NCBI GenBank assembly: GCA_963575745.1
Contig: CAUYUJ010001336.1
Location: 868,431-932,430, forward strand
Source: Prorocentrum cordatum
Lineage: Eukaryota > Sar > Dinophyceae > Prorocentrales > Prorocentraceae
Length of the DNA stretch: 64,000 nucleotides
Direction: 5' to 3'
Part shown: in pieces, positions 39,965-50,936 of the stretch
Layout of the letters: each line of letters begins with the position of its first letter
Position numbering within the stretch: position 1 is the stretch's first letter
The notes under the pieces: model-generated
What the model saw: only the letters and a program-made list of their open reading frames with translations
The model's database searches: none
What the model was told of the DNA's origin: nothing
Program-made: the position numbers and the translations under genes

Positions 39965-41000
39965 GTCGCCACCGCTGAGAACCGACGTCTCAGAAAAGTT
40001 GAGACGCCGCGAAACATCGAGCCCGGAGCCCTAGACCCTATCTTCCTGCGCCATTTTTCGAGCCGGATCGATGCGTGAGGGCCCGGAGGCCCGAAATTAC
40101 GCGAAAACGCCCGGCTCGAAAAAATTGAGTCGCCAGGATCTCCGGGACCGCCGGATTCGCCTCGAAACTCTGGTCAGAGCGCACCCCTTGGAGAGGTCCG
40201 GGGAGCAGCGGCATCGGTACCTTCTGGTTTCCCCGCGGGCACAGCTGGCGCCCGCGGGGCTCGCCATCGCTCGGACGTCCCCTCCCCGTACATGTTGTCG
40301 GCTTCGTGCGCGTATTTTCTCGCAGGAGGATCCGAAGCTCCTCGATGGTCCTCGCCGAGAGGAGATGCACACGTCCGAGCGATGCCAAGGGGGGGGCTGG
40401 AAGAACAACACGCGCACAAGCCGAAACCTATATAAGGACCCTGAGATCCTGGCGATGCATGTTTTTCACAACGGGCGTTTTCGCCCAATTTCGGGCCCCG
40501 GGACCCTCACATGTCGATCTGGCTCGAAAAATGACGCAGGAAGATGGGGTCCGGGGCTCCGGAGGTGCTTTTTGTTGTTCTGATGTTGCAACTTTTTCCA
40601 CCGTCGGATCTCAGGTGAGGAGGATTGGGAAGGGCAAGGAGGTAAGGGCGCTGTAGGTATGGGTGCGGGTTGTCGGCACCTCCGCGCAAGAGGGCAGGCG
40701 GCGGACTCGATCTCCAAGGAAGGGCGGGCCCCTCGAGAGACCCCGCCACATGTTCTTCGGGGAGGCTCCCACCGTTCCTCGATCGTCGGCGAGCGAGGGG
40801 GGGAAGTGAGAAGGAGAAGGCCTTCTCAGGAGGTTCGGAAGTTCCTTGGCCTTCTGAAAATTGTCCTGAGCCTTCCCCGAAGACCAAACAAAACTTCTCA
40901 AACGGCGCGAGGGCTTCTGGGAAGTCCCGCCGCCTTCTGAGAAGGTATTCTCCTTCTCCTTCCCCCCCTCGCTCGCCGCCGACTCGAGGTACCCACTGAC
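39965..41000. other. Dispersed repeats, no gene recognised
   Basis: 39970-40110 is an inverted copy of 40465-40625 and matches 36455-36550; shared words are GGCTCGAAAAAT, CGCAGGAAGAT and GGGCGTTTTCGC. 40130-40230 is an inverted member of the family at 52790-52965 and 57420-57610. 40770-40990 is GC-rich and unassigned. Confidence 0.6.
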
Positions 41001-41625
41001 AAACAAGCGCAACGATGCGACTCCGATGCGCTGCGCTGCCGCACAAACCGATGGAGTGCAGGGCAGCGCACGGCATCCAAAAGCACAGTGAGGCAAGACG
41101 GTGCCAAAGACGGCGGTGCAGCACTGTGCAGCGCGAAGCACGCACACCAAGGCAGCTCAGAGCAGAGAGCATGCACACCAAGGCAGCTCAGAGCAGAGAG
41201 CCGCACAAGGCTTGTATGGTCAACTTAGACGTGGAACTCTCGGGGATAAGAAGGGTGCGGGGACGGGTGCGCCGAAGGGTGATCGAACGGGTGCGCGAGC
41301 GACGCGCGCAGCCACCGTCTGGAACTAAACCTTTTGCAGTTGCGGTGACATGTTCACCCGCATGTGCTCGACTTTAGTTGTTCTTTCGTTGTAAGATTCA
41401 GTCCGCAGTTGCCCTGTAAGATTGTCCTGTGCCCTGTGACAGGGCACAGCAAAGCAGCCCAATCGAACCAGCTCGGCGAACTGAAAGCAAAGCACAACGC
41501 AGACAAGCATGACCGTCGAGAGCACAGTGGAACCCGACGTGCGCCAACCCTGAGCAACAGTGCTGCATGAGAAGACACACGGCGCATCAACATCGACATA
41601 CGCGTGCACGGCAAGGCATGGTATA
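41000..41625. other. Unassigned, with a short tandem duplication
   Basis: GCACACCAAGGCAGCTCAGA plus GCAGAGAGC is duplicated at about 41142-41202. No gene recognised. Confidence 0.5.
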
Positions 41626-41786
41626 GGGGGCAAACAAACCTACCTCGCTTTTGACCACCCTCGCTTCCAAGAGATACCAAGCGATGCCAAATTACGGCCT
41701 GTACTGGTCAGGCCGCTTGACAAGGAGGCGCGTGGTATGACTTGGTTTTGCCTGGAAGCGAAAGCGGGGTAGGCAATTCACGCTCT
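41626..41786 (-). mobile_element. 163-bp MITE-like element, copy 2
   Basis: The reverse complement runs AGAGCGTGAATTGCCTACCC ... GAGGTAGGTTTGTTTGCCCC, matching 32189-32351 with only a handful of changes. The flanks do not show a clear duplication. Confidence 0.75.
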
Positions 41787-41929
41787 GATGGCACGTGGGC
41801 ACGGCAGGGCTCGGCCCGAGGTGGGACCCCGCTCGCCTGCATGCACACGCCGCCGCCCCGGTGCAGCTCTCGCACTCGGAAGGGCCTCGCGAGCGGCGGC
41901 CCTCAACACGGAGCCCCCAAAGGCCCAGG

Positions 41930-42110
41930 CAGGGCACGACTCGCTACGACACGGCACGGCTCGGCTCGGCACGGCTCGGCTCGGCACGACAGGGCACGGC
42001 AATGCACGGCACGGCAGGGCAGGGCACGGCAAAGCACGGCCGGGCAGGGCCGGGCAGGGCAGGGCACGGCAGGGGCACGGCACTGGCGCGGGCACGGCCA
42101 CGGCACGCCC
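41930..42110 (+). repeat. GGCAC / GGCTC pentanucleotide array
   Basis: Repeated GGCACGGCTCGGCACGGC with AGGGC and AAGGC variants. Isolated members recur near 42415-42480. Confidence 0.85.
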
Positions 42111-43140
42111 CAGACCTTCGGACCACTGGGCCCTCTTTTGTGGAGGCCCTGGGGCCCTCTGGGCCTCGTGAGGGGTGCTCTGGCGGCCGTGGGGGCCTCC
42201 CTGGGAATGCTGGGGGCACCCCGGGGCACTTCTAGCAACGCCCGATCTTCAGGTGCGCCACCCGAGCCCTTTTTGTTGACGGCCCCGAGGCCCAGCGAGG
42301 GCCCCCGTAGGCCGAGCTCGGCCCCAAGAACGCCCGCTCCACCTCTTTCTTGGCGCGTCGTATCTCTGGGGCGGGCGGCACGTGTTTCGCTGCCTGGAAC
42401 GCGGGGCGCAGCCTGGCACGGCACGCGGGCACGATCCGGCTCTTTCCTCACATTCCAGCAGCCGCGCACGGCACGGCACGGCTCCGCTGTTTTTTCCAAG
42501 AGGAGTACTCTGTGGGGGGGGACCCCCCTCGACGGGGGTCAACCTCGCCTCGTCCTCGCGCCGCGACGGGGGTCGGAGCGCCTTAGGCGCGCGGTGGCTT
42601 CCCGCGACGGGGGTCGAGGTGGGGCTGTCGGCGGGGATGACGCCCCCCCCGACGCTTATTAAGAAACTCGGAGTAAGCAACGAGTTCTCACAAGGCTCGC
42701 GGGAACGCTGGCGACATGTGGCGTTCAGGGGGCAGCACGCATTCCTGCTACGTGGGGCCGCTTCTGCGCTTGTGTCGCTGCCCCCCCCCCTCTGGAGACC
42801 CTGCCGCGTGAGGCCCCCTGATGTTCTGCCGTCTCGCTGCTGTCTCTCCTCTTCTGTCGCTCGCCCTGCCTCTTGGCTCCTCTCTTCTCTCTCCCGTTCT
42901 GTCTGCGTGCCGGGGGGGGCCTACGACGCCACACACCTTCGGGGTGCCCTCGGCCCGTTGCCGCTCTGGGTGGGCCCGAGGCCCCATCGGAACGACACCG
43001 AGCGGCCAAGAGGGCAGAAACGGCCTCCAGGACAAGGCGAACGAGTCCTCGAACCTGTCCAAGGTGGCTTCAGGAACATCGCGCGCGCTTCGCGTGCGCG
43101 GCAGTTCCACCTGTGTGTTAAGCCTCGAGTAGAGGAGGGC
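42110..43140. other. GC-rich region with dispersed repeats, no accepted gene
   Basis: 42155-42260 matches 60960-61070 (CTGGGCCTCGTGAGGGGTGC, then GGCCGTGGGGGCCTCCCT). 42265-42320 carries a piece of the CATCCCGAGTCGT family (GACGGCCCCGAGGCCCAGCG). Three CGACGGGGGTC words occur at 42530-42620. Confidence 0.5.
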
Positions 43141-43560
43141 AAGAAGGAGCAGCAGCAGCATGCATGGGGGAGAAGGAGGGGAAACTGCAAGGGCGAGGGA
43201 TCCTTGAGGATCGAGGGGCGGCATGCTTGGACGTTCTGGGGCCCTCCTTGTTCTCGGCAGGCCTCTGGGGCACCTTCGGAACCCTCCCGGGAGTTCCGGG
43301 GAGGAGGGGAACGAGCGGGAGGGCGACGCTAGGGAGGAACACGAGTGGCATTGGCAGGAGGGAGAGGAGCCTTTGGAAAGGGAGGGAGGACGAGGTTCTG
43401 GCGAGGAGGGGAAGGGGCGGGAGGGCGAGGCTAGGGAGGACCGCGAGTGGCCTTGGCAGGAGGGGCAGGAGCCTTTGGAGCGGGAGGGGGGAGGACGAGG
43501 AGGGGCGGGAAAAGCGGGAAGAGTAGGAAGAAGAACCATGAAACTGTGGATATGGAGATC
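43140..43560 (+). repeat. GGA-rich tract with a tandem duplication of about 100 bp
   Basis: GGGAGGGCGACGCTAGGGAG with CGAGTGGCATTGGCAGGAGG (43317 on) is repeated as GGGAGGGCGAGGCTAGGGAG with CGAGTGGCCTTGGCAGGAGG (43419 on). Confidence 0.75.
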
Positions 43561-44560
43561 CGGCCAATCACTTCAACTGCACTGGACTTTCAGCTTCTTG
43601 GCGAGCTCAGCTTTGACGTATACGTTGGGCGAGACCCTACAAGAGATCCGACCAAATGAACCTCGACGACTACCTCCAGTCAATTTGGGAGGCTCCTGGA
43701 CCGCATGTGCAAACTGCTGCACAAATCTATTGTTCTGGGCGCCTTTGACATGAATTCGCCCTCTGGAGACTCCCTCGTGAACACGGCTGGAGCCGGCTCG
43801 GACGTCTGGTTGGAGCGCCACCCAGGGCCGGTCCAGAGGTTGATCTCTGAGCGAGGAGGCGCTTCAGGAAAGCTACGAGAAGGTTGATCTAGAGGTCATA
43901 AGTTTGGGGTCATCCAGTGGAGGTTGATCCAGGGGTCATGATCCAAAGGTCATAACTTTGAGCTACGTTCTCTGAGTAAGGACGTTGATCCAGAGGACGT
44001 TCTCTGAACGAGGAGGTTGATCTCAAGGTCATACTTTTTCCGAACGCGCTGCGCTTCAGGAGAGCTTAGAACCGAATCGATCCGTCGGATCGGCGATCGA
44101 AATAACTCGGATCGGCGGATCTCGGCAATTTCGCCGAGACAAAACGAAACGACGGAAACTGACCGGCTGATTCGGCCTCCGTAGTCGCATCGGATCGGAA
44201 TCGATCGACGTCGACTCTCACCGAGTCGGAAAAATCGAAACGAGCCCTGCACCCGCGGCGCTGCAACTTGTTCTCTTCCCGCCTCCACCGTGACTCGCAC
44301 CCGCGAGGCGAGAACGGAGGGCTCCGCACGGGCGCCTGGAGAGGCCACTTTCACTGTGCCGCGGCCGCTCCGCTGCGGGTGGCATCTGCTAACCAGCCTC
44401 GATCCGATCCGATCCCCACCCCTGAGATTGACAGGCCCGAAGGCGATGAGGATCTTGGGGATGCGCCTTCAGATACTCAGGGAATCCTTACCACCAGCAT
44501 CAAGATCATGTGATGCCAATCATAAGGACACGGATATGTTCCAGGCTGGTCATCTGCGTC
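43560..44560. other. Unassigned, with GTTGATC and GATCGG word repeats
   Basis: GAGGTTGATC-AG-GGTCAT words repeat at 43870-44030; CGGATCGG(A/C) words repeat at 44070-44200. Short frames around 43650-43850 lack support. Confidence 0.5.
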
Positions 44561-44561
44561 C

Positions 44562-45744
44562 CTACTCCTGGATGTCCTCTGTGAGGAACTCCACCCACGT
44601 GATCGTGGAGTTCACGGTGACGGCCACGCACATGACCCTCATGAATATCAGCAGTTGCCTGTACGGTGGGCCCTCAGGAGCCCTGACCACGGCCGAAGTC
44701 AGCAACAACATCGCATGACAATATAAAAACGGCATGAGCTCTTCAAATGACATCTGGTCGGAGCGCACCGTCAATCTGAAATGCTTTGCCATCTCAATGC
44801 TGAAATTGTATGCGCTCATGGCGCCACACCAACAACATAAGGTTATAAACAACACACCTCGCCAAGATGGTGTGTCGCCAGACGTTTTTTTCCCCATCTG
44901 GCAACGCGCACGTTTGTAAAACTTGTTCCGGGAAGGGAGGAACGATAGTCCAAACTGTTCGTCCTTCCACATCACAATCTGAATGAACGAAGCGCCCGTG
45001 TACAACGCAGATCCGAAGCCGAAACACAGATGACCATAGCTAGCGGCGCGCGTCAGAGACCCAACTAAAAAACAAACTCCCCCGATCGTGTTGATGGATC
45101 CAACTATCAAGCCCAGACGCGAATAGCCCTTTGCCTCAGCCTCAATGACTTGGAAATTCTGCTTGCACTCGATGAGTCCACCAAATGTGAAGCAGAGGGA
45201 GCCCACGATGAAGGACCACCTGAGCACAGCGGCTTCGAGCATGTGCGGCAAGAGGCCCACTGGCAAGAACTCCATCGACATGCCAAGAATGAAAAACAGC
45301 ACACCGACAAAATATACGAGCGCCGTGTAATACGACAGCGGGGATGCCCCCGCTTTTTTCAGCCTTTCAATCGCCGTCTCGCGCCTGAAGGGGTTCCAAT
45401 AAAACTCTTTGTCCTCGCCTTTCTGTGGAATGGCACCCGCATCACCCCTGGAGGCGCCGTCGCCGTGGCTGGCACTGAAGTTGATGGTCTCCAGGCACAT
45501 CAGGTAAGTGCACACGAGGAAGTTGACTTTCCCATAGATGTAGCCCCAGAGCGTTGTGGCTTTGTAGGTGGTTGGGCCCAGGGTGTCCTGCATGTTGTAC
45601 AGGAAGGAGCTAATGCAGAAGAAGATCGAGCCCTCGAAGAACGACACCGAGATCCAGTACGACATCGTGCGGCTCCAGACCCACTCCTCCCATCTGAGGG
45701 ACATGCCCGTGAAATTCGCGGCGAAATTCTTCTCGTTCTCCAAC
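44562..45744 (-). CDS. Multi-pass membrane protein, unknown function (terminal exon)
   Basis: About 393 residues from a plausible acceptor (CCCGAG|G at 45744) to TAG at 44564-44562. About eight or nine hydrophobic segments are visible, including YWISVSFFEGSIFFCISSFL, YYTALVYFVGVLFFILGMSM, WSFIVGSLCFTFGGLIEC, LGLIVGSINTIGGVCFLVGS, HLCFGFGSALYTGASFIQIV, GVLFITLCCWCGAMSAYNFS and LLIFMRVMCVAVTVNSTITW. The loops hold charged stretches such as EDKEFYWNPFRRETAIERLK. The frame continues upstream into poly-Gly/Arg encoded by a CTC microsatellite (45870-46000), which I exclude. It is moderate-GC and clearly gene-like, but I recognise no transporter or channel motif. The upstream exon(s) and start are missing. 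Confidence 0.7.
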
Positions 45745-45869
45745 CTCGGGAGCCACACGGCACGGGAAGCCACACATGCGGAATGCCATGACTCGCTGTG
45801 GGCCCGTGTGCGCTGGCTCCTGCCCGTGCTCCTGCCTCTCCTGGCTCCTGCTCCCTCCTGGTCATCCTG

Positions 45870-46000
45870 CCTTTCCTGCTCCTCTCCTCCTCCTCCTCCT
45901 CCTCCTCCTCCTTCTCCTCCTCCTCCTCCTCCTCCTGCTCCTCCTCTCCTCCTGCTCCTTCTCCTCCTCCTCCTGCTCCTCCTCCTTTTCCTTCCTGCGT
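45870..46000 (+). repeat. CTC/TCC microsatellite
   Basis: CTCCTCCTCCTCCTCC with minor interruptions, lying in the probable intron just upstream of the membrane-protein exon. Confidence 0.9.
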
Positions 46001-46009
46001 AGAAAGCCA

Positions 46010-47250
46010 CGGAACCTCGCGCATTTTCTTCACCCAGAAGAGGCCTTCAAAAACTCCTCCCTGCTCCTCGGCCCCCTCCTCCTTCCGCTCAAGTCAGCGG
46101 CTCGAGGACACATTTCGTGTCGTCTTGGCCCTGGGATCGCGTCCCCATTGTCTCGATTTGACTGGAGTGGCCCGACGGAAGGCGCTTCTCCCGGTGACAA
46201 AGGGGGCGGGGCGAACTATCTCAAGCATGCATGGCAGAAAGATACATATAGATGTCCTTGGCTGTCGGCTGGGTTTGCTTCACGGTCGTTGTGAAACGAA
46301 ATTCGTGCTCTGTTGCTGATGATGGACATCGGGAAATTCACGTGCCAACCGTCCGTACGCTAAACCGTGCAAGCTCTGCAAGGTGGCACTGCAATTTTGC
46401 CATTTGACTTGGTTTGCTAGCGATCAATTGATATGCACATCAATCAACCGTCATGGCATGGTTGGTGGTTGCCTGCGTCCGCTTTGACTTTGCTTTGCAG
46501 TGTTAATTGCAATGCGTCTCAATGACATGTCAAGGCTTCCTTGTGGCTTGCGTTAACGCTTATTCGTTTGTGTCGCACTTGGTGGGTACGCGCTGCATCT
46601 CTTTCGCTATCGCGTCAAAACACTAACTCGGCCGCGCGATTGTCAATATATCGTTTTTTTTTCATATGTGCTGTGTATTACGCATCATATATATATATAT
46701 ACATACACACATATCTATATCCATGTGTGTGCGGTTGGTTGCGTGCGAATATTGTTTTTTTGTGGGGTCCGCCCTCAAAATGCGACACACACAGTCATTA
46801 ACAAGTCCTGCATTTATGTGTGCTCAAGGACCCGAAAGCAATCCTTCAGTAAGTATGTGAGCTTGTAGCTGGCCCCTGTGCTGCTCATCCTTCTCGTCCT
46901 GCTCGGCGCTGCTAGGCCGTCCTCTGTCCCGAAGTCTCTGGCGGCCTTAAACAAGAACCCTCCCCCCCCAACCCTTGGGCCTGGATCCCCTGGCTCCGCC
47001 TCCTGCCGCCTTGGCTTTCTGGACCCCCGCCTTGGGTCACGATGCCCCAAGCGGCAGACTGGCCCTGCTGCGAGGGCGGGGGAAGGGAACCAGGGGGGGC
47101 GAGAGGCCCTTCCTCCATCCTCGTCCTATTTCTCCTCACGTGCATCCTCACTCTCCTGCCCCTTTCATCCTGGTCCTCCACCTACACTCAGGGATCCCTC
47201 CTCGACCGCCCTCTCTTCTGCCTCCACCCCTGTTCCATTTGTCCCCACCT
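46010..47250. other. Unassigned, partly AT-richer
   Basis: Includes a TATATATATATACATACACA tract near 46688-46708 and pyrimidine-rich GC DNA at 46870-47250. No gene recognised. Confidence 0.5.
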
Positions 47251-47279
47251 TCCCTCATGATCCTTGCCGTTGCCCTCCT

Positions 47280-47440
47280 CCTCGTCCTGCGCTGCATTCC
47301 AGGGAACCCCTCGTCGGTGAGCTCGCCCCGGGCCCCCGTGGAGTCCCCCTGCCGCCACGCGGTGTAGCGGTCCACGTAGACCTGCGCACTGGTGTGTAGC
47401 AACAGACCGTTGGCAGCGACGGTGGCACCAGCCGAGGAAT
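47280..47440 (-). CDS. Possible exon, unknown product
   Basis: The minus frame reads GATVAANGLLLHTSAQVYVD, then RYTAWRQGDSTGARGELTDE. An acceptor-like CAGTGCGCAG precedes GTCTACGTGGACCGC. The composition is protein-like and differs from the surrounding pyrimidine tracts. No family, donor or neighbour exon is identified. Confidence 0.25.
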
Positions 47441-48110
47441 GTGAGCGCTGAGGCGCCAGAACAACACGCGAAGCCAAGACTGGCGCGGTAGTGGTACAAT
47501 GTAGTATGTTGTGGGGCGCGATAGTAAGCTGAGGACGGGCGTTGTCGGGTTCCCTCGTTGTTTTGTATGTTGTGTCGCTGGTGGTTGCGATTGCGATTGC
47601 TGTTGTCGCCGTTGCTGCTGCGGTTGTTGTTGCTGTGACTGATTATCATACGTTGGATTTTGAATTCAAGAGCAGAATTTACTCCACCACATCTTGTGTC
47701 GCAGGCAGCATATTCGATATGACATCCAGCTTATTCTGCACATCCTGGCTGTTTGCGATGTGCCACTGTAGAGAGCAAGCTGCTTATATTATGTTATGGT
47801 CGATTGATCACGAGTAACTGCTGTTGTGCTACTCGGTATGGTTGCAAGTCGCTGGAGGAAAACTGCAAGTAATTGGCATCACGTAGCACGTAACAAAGCG
47901 CGCATCGGTATGTGGGCGGGTCGGTCGGCAATCATGAGTAGCGGCAATCGCAATGGCACGATTGAATACGGCTGGGGGTCTGCGTGTTTTCATTAAGTTC
48001 TGCATCCATGTTCAATTTTCTATGTTGCTTGAGACTGGCTTCGTGTGGAAGCGTGAAAGCAATAGTGTTGAAGCGGCTGGGCAAGCTTCAGGCTAAATCC
48101 GAACGGCGTT
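47440..48110. other. Unassigned, moderate GC
   Basis: A GTTGTTGCGATTGCG-rich patch at 47560-47640 gives a hydrophobic frame without ATG, which I reject. Nothing else is recognised. Confidence 0.5.
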
Positions 48111-48118
48111 GGTTAGTC

Positions 48119-48263
48119 TAGGTCGGGCCTGTCCCCCTACAGCCGGCTTTGGGACGAAAGCAAAGGACACGCTGAATATTCCCAAAATGCTCAAACAGAG
48201 TCTCAAAATCGTCCCCCGGCCGTTTTTTCATATTTAAAAGAATAAGGGACAGGCCCGACTTAA
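48119..48263 (+). mobile_element. TTARGTCGGG-family element (copy d)
   Basis: 145 bp with termini TAGGTCGGGCCTGTCCCCCT and GGGACAGGCCCGACTTAA. A perfect 8-bp duplication GGTTAGTC lies at 48111-48118 and 48264-48271. The interior has CAAAATCGTCCCCCGGCCGT, matching copy b. No flanking coding sequence is seen. Confidence 0.85.
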
Positions 48264-48271
48264 GGTTAGTC

Positions 48272-49005
48272 CAACGCCTTGCGGTTCACCAGAATTATTG
48301 CACGCCGTGCCCGCGTTCCCCGCCCCCCCCGGCCGCAGTCACTCCCGCAGGATCTGCTAACCACCGCCGCGCGAGCCACTCGCGCGAGTCGGCCGCGCGA
48401 TCATGCCGAACCCTTTTTCCCAAAACTTTCATCGCCGACGCGAGGGCATCGTCATCGTTATCAGCGGGCGTGATCAACATCGGCGACGTCACTGTCTTTG
48501 CCATTGTCATCGCCATCGTGGCCAACATCATCGCTGCTTTCGTCATCGTGTCAATCGTTGCCGGCGTCGCAATGATACCGAGCCCGCCCAAATCACCGAC
48601 TCGCAATGAAGTGCCCGCTGGGAAGTGCCCAACGAGCATGCGCGGGCTAGTGCGGCCGCAAAACTGCACCAGCCAACGCCAAGCACCCATCGCAATCGCC
48701 ATCGCATGGGTTTTACAAACCAAGTTGCGGGCGGGTGGGTGGGATGATTGCGCGAGCAGTGGACTTGTCAACTCACTGCGAACATTCGTGAATTCTCGTT
48801 TCTAAGAAGAGAATAGACTCTACCCCCCCCTTGTGTTGACGGGTCAATCTTTTCGTTTTGCAATTTAAATATGATTCTGCCCCATCGTCCAATCTAAATA
48901 TGAATTCATACAATCCCAGCCGATCCGGTATCGCCCCCTCCCCCGCCATCCTCTGACAAACAAAATACTGCGCGCGCGCACTCATTCATCAAAAGTCATA
49001 AGTTC
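48272..49005. other. Unassigned, with a dispersed repeat
   Basis: 48709-48773 (GGTTTTACAAACCAAGTTGC, then GGGTGGGTGGGATGATTGCG) is repeated at 50195-50263 (GGTTTTGCAAACCAAATTGC, then GGGTGGGTGGGATATTTGCA). Open frames are not supported. Confidence 0.5.
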
Positions 49006-49490
49006 ACAAGAGCTCCTTGCAACAAATGGGACGAAGTGCGCACGCGCGCGTCGTCGCGCGCGCATACCTAAATCCTTCAAACACCTTCGGTGTCGGAAAG
49101 ATTTCGCAATCGAGCTTCCACAAAACATATTAAAAAAAACGCGTGGTTTCGCAACACAGGTTGGCTAGAACAGCTTACGCGCGCGCTCTTGCGAAATCTG
49201 AAGAAAACCATGCGTTTTCAAGATTCCCCCAAAAAATACTACCAAACGGGCTTCGCGCGCGCACGTCGGGATCTTTCGAACGCCCTTGCGCGTGTGCCGT
49301 CGCGAGAATCCTCTGCAACAAACGGGACGAAGTGCAGACGCGCGCGTCGTCGCGCGCGCATGTCGAAATCCTTCAAAGACCTTCGGTGTCGGAAGGCTTT
49401 CAAAATCGTGTGTCCAACAAAAAGAACATTCAAAAACACAAGGTGTTGCAACACGGATTTTCAACAAAAGCGTGCGCGCGAGCTCTTGCG
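49005..49490 (+). repeat. 297-bp diverged tandem duplication
   Basis: GCAACAAATGGGACGAAGTG at 49018 recurs as GCAACAAACGGGACGAAGTG at 49315. Shared downstream words are GCGCGCGTCGTCGCGCGCGC, AAATCCTTCAAA, CACCTTCGGTGTCGGAA and CTCTTGCG. Confidence 0.8.
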
Positions 49491-50190
49491 TCGTCGTCGT
49501 CGTCGTCGCCGTCCTCCCTCCTCCCGCGTCGTCGTCGTCGTCGTCGCCTTCGTCGTCCTCTGTCTTTCTTTGTGTTCGTCGTCGCCCTCTTTGGCGTCGT
49601 GGTCGTTTCCGTCGTCGTTGTCGCCGTGTTCGTCCTTCCTCCTCTCCCTCGTCGTCGTCGTCGTCGTCGTCCGTCGTCGGCGTCTCGTCGTCGTCCATCA
49701 TATTTCGTCGCCGTCGTCGTCGTCGTCGTCGTTGGCTTTTCTCCTCCCTCGTCGTTGTCGTCGTCGGCGTCGCCGTCCTTCCTCCTTCTTCGTCGTTCGC
49801 GTCGTCGCCGTCCTCCCTCCTCCCTCGTCGTTGTCGTCTTTCTCGCCGTCGTCGTCCTCCCTCCTACCTCGTCGTCGTCGTCGTCGTCGTTGGCGACGTC
49901 GTCGTCGTCGGCGTCGGCATCGGCATCGTCGTCGTCTTCGTCGTCGTCGACGTCGTCGTCGTCGCCGCCGTCGTCGTCGTCGTCGTCGTCGTCGGCGTCG
50001 TCGTTGTCGTCGTCGTCGGCGTCGTCATTGTCGTCGTCGTCGGCGTCGTCATCGTCGTCGTCGTCGTCATCGGCGTCGTCGATGTCGCTGTCGTTGTCGT
50101 CGTCGTCGTCGTCGTCGTCGTCGAAGTCGTCGGAGACGTCGTCGGTGTCGTCGTCGTAGTCGTTGTCGTCGCTGTCGTCGCAGTCGGTCT
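49485..50190 (+). repeat. CGT/GTC trinucleotide tract of about 700 bp
   Basis: CGTCGTCGTCGTCG with CTCCCTCCTC interruptions until about 49870, then almost pure. It is followed at once by the repeat shared with 48709. Confidence 0.95.
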
Positions 50191-50259
50191 TAAGAGGTTT
50201 TGCAAACCAAATTGCGGGTGGGTGGGTGGGATATTTGCAAGAGCATGGGATGTGTCAAA

Positions 50260-50930
50260 TCATTTGTAAAAATCAATTGCACCACATAGATGGCACCATG
50301 TAAATTGCACAACATACATTCCGCACCAAAGGGATCGCACAATATGTATGTATATATATGTATGTATATTGCAACACGTTGATTGTACCACATACATTGC
50401 ACCGCATACATTGCACAACTTAGATTGCACACCGTAAACTCCACAACAAAGACTGCACCCCAGAGCTATTGCATCACATAGGTGGCTATACATATAATGC
50501 ACACCGTATAGAGTACCTCAAATATCGCAACACGCAGACTGCACAACTTAGATTGCTCCACATACACTCCACCGTATACATTGCACAACGTAGATTGCTG
50601 CACATCTGTTGCCCGGCGTACACTGCACTACGCAAATGTCTCCAGACAGATCGCACGCCATATGTTGCACAACCTCGATGGCAACATCACGTAGGTTGCA
50701 CCGCATACATTTCACCACATATGTTGCACCACATAGATTGCTCGACATATATTGCACCACATAGATTGCATAACATGGGTTGCACCACAGAGATGGCACG
50801 ATACATACGAATGTGTGTATATATATACACATACATATAGGGCACAACAAACGTGGCACAACATATATCGAACCAACTAGGTTGCACCTCCTAGACTGAA
50901 CGATATGCATGCGCAACATAGATTGCTGGA
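50260..50930 (+). repeat. Degenerate 15-17 bp ATTGCACCACATAG minisatellite
   Basis: ATTGCACCACATAGATTGCA and CATTGCACAACTTAG words repeat loosely. The tract includes TATATATATGTATGTATA patches. Confidence 0.85.
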
Positions 50931-50936
50931 AACAAC

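Noticed and set aside
41930-42110. GGCACGGC array as a regulatory or origin element
   Set aside because: It is a plain pentanucleotide repeat with no associated gene.
43656-43755. Short frame MNLDDYLQSIWEAPGP
   Set aside because: It superficially resembles a plant bZIP N-terminal motif, but it is only about 30 residues with no splice support.
47542-47817. Hydrophobic ORF from a GTTGTTGCGATTGC-rich patch
   Set aside because: No ATG, composition-driven hydrophobicity, no conserved motif.
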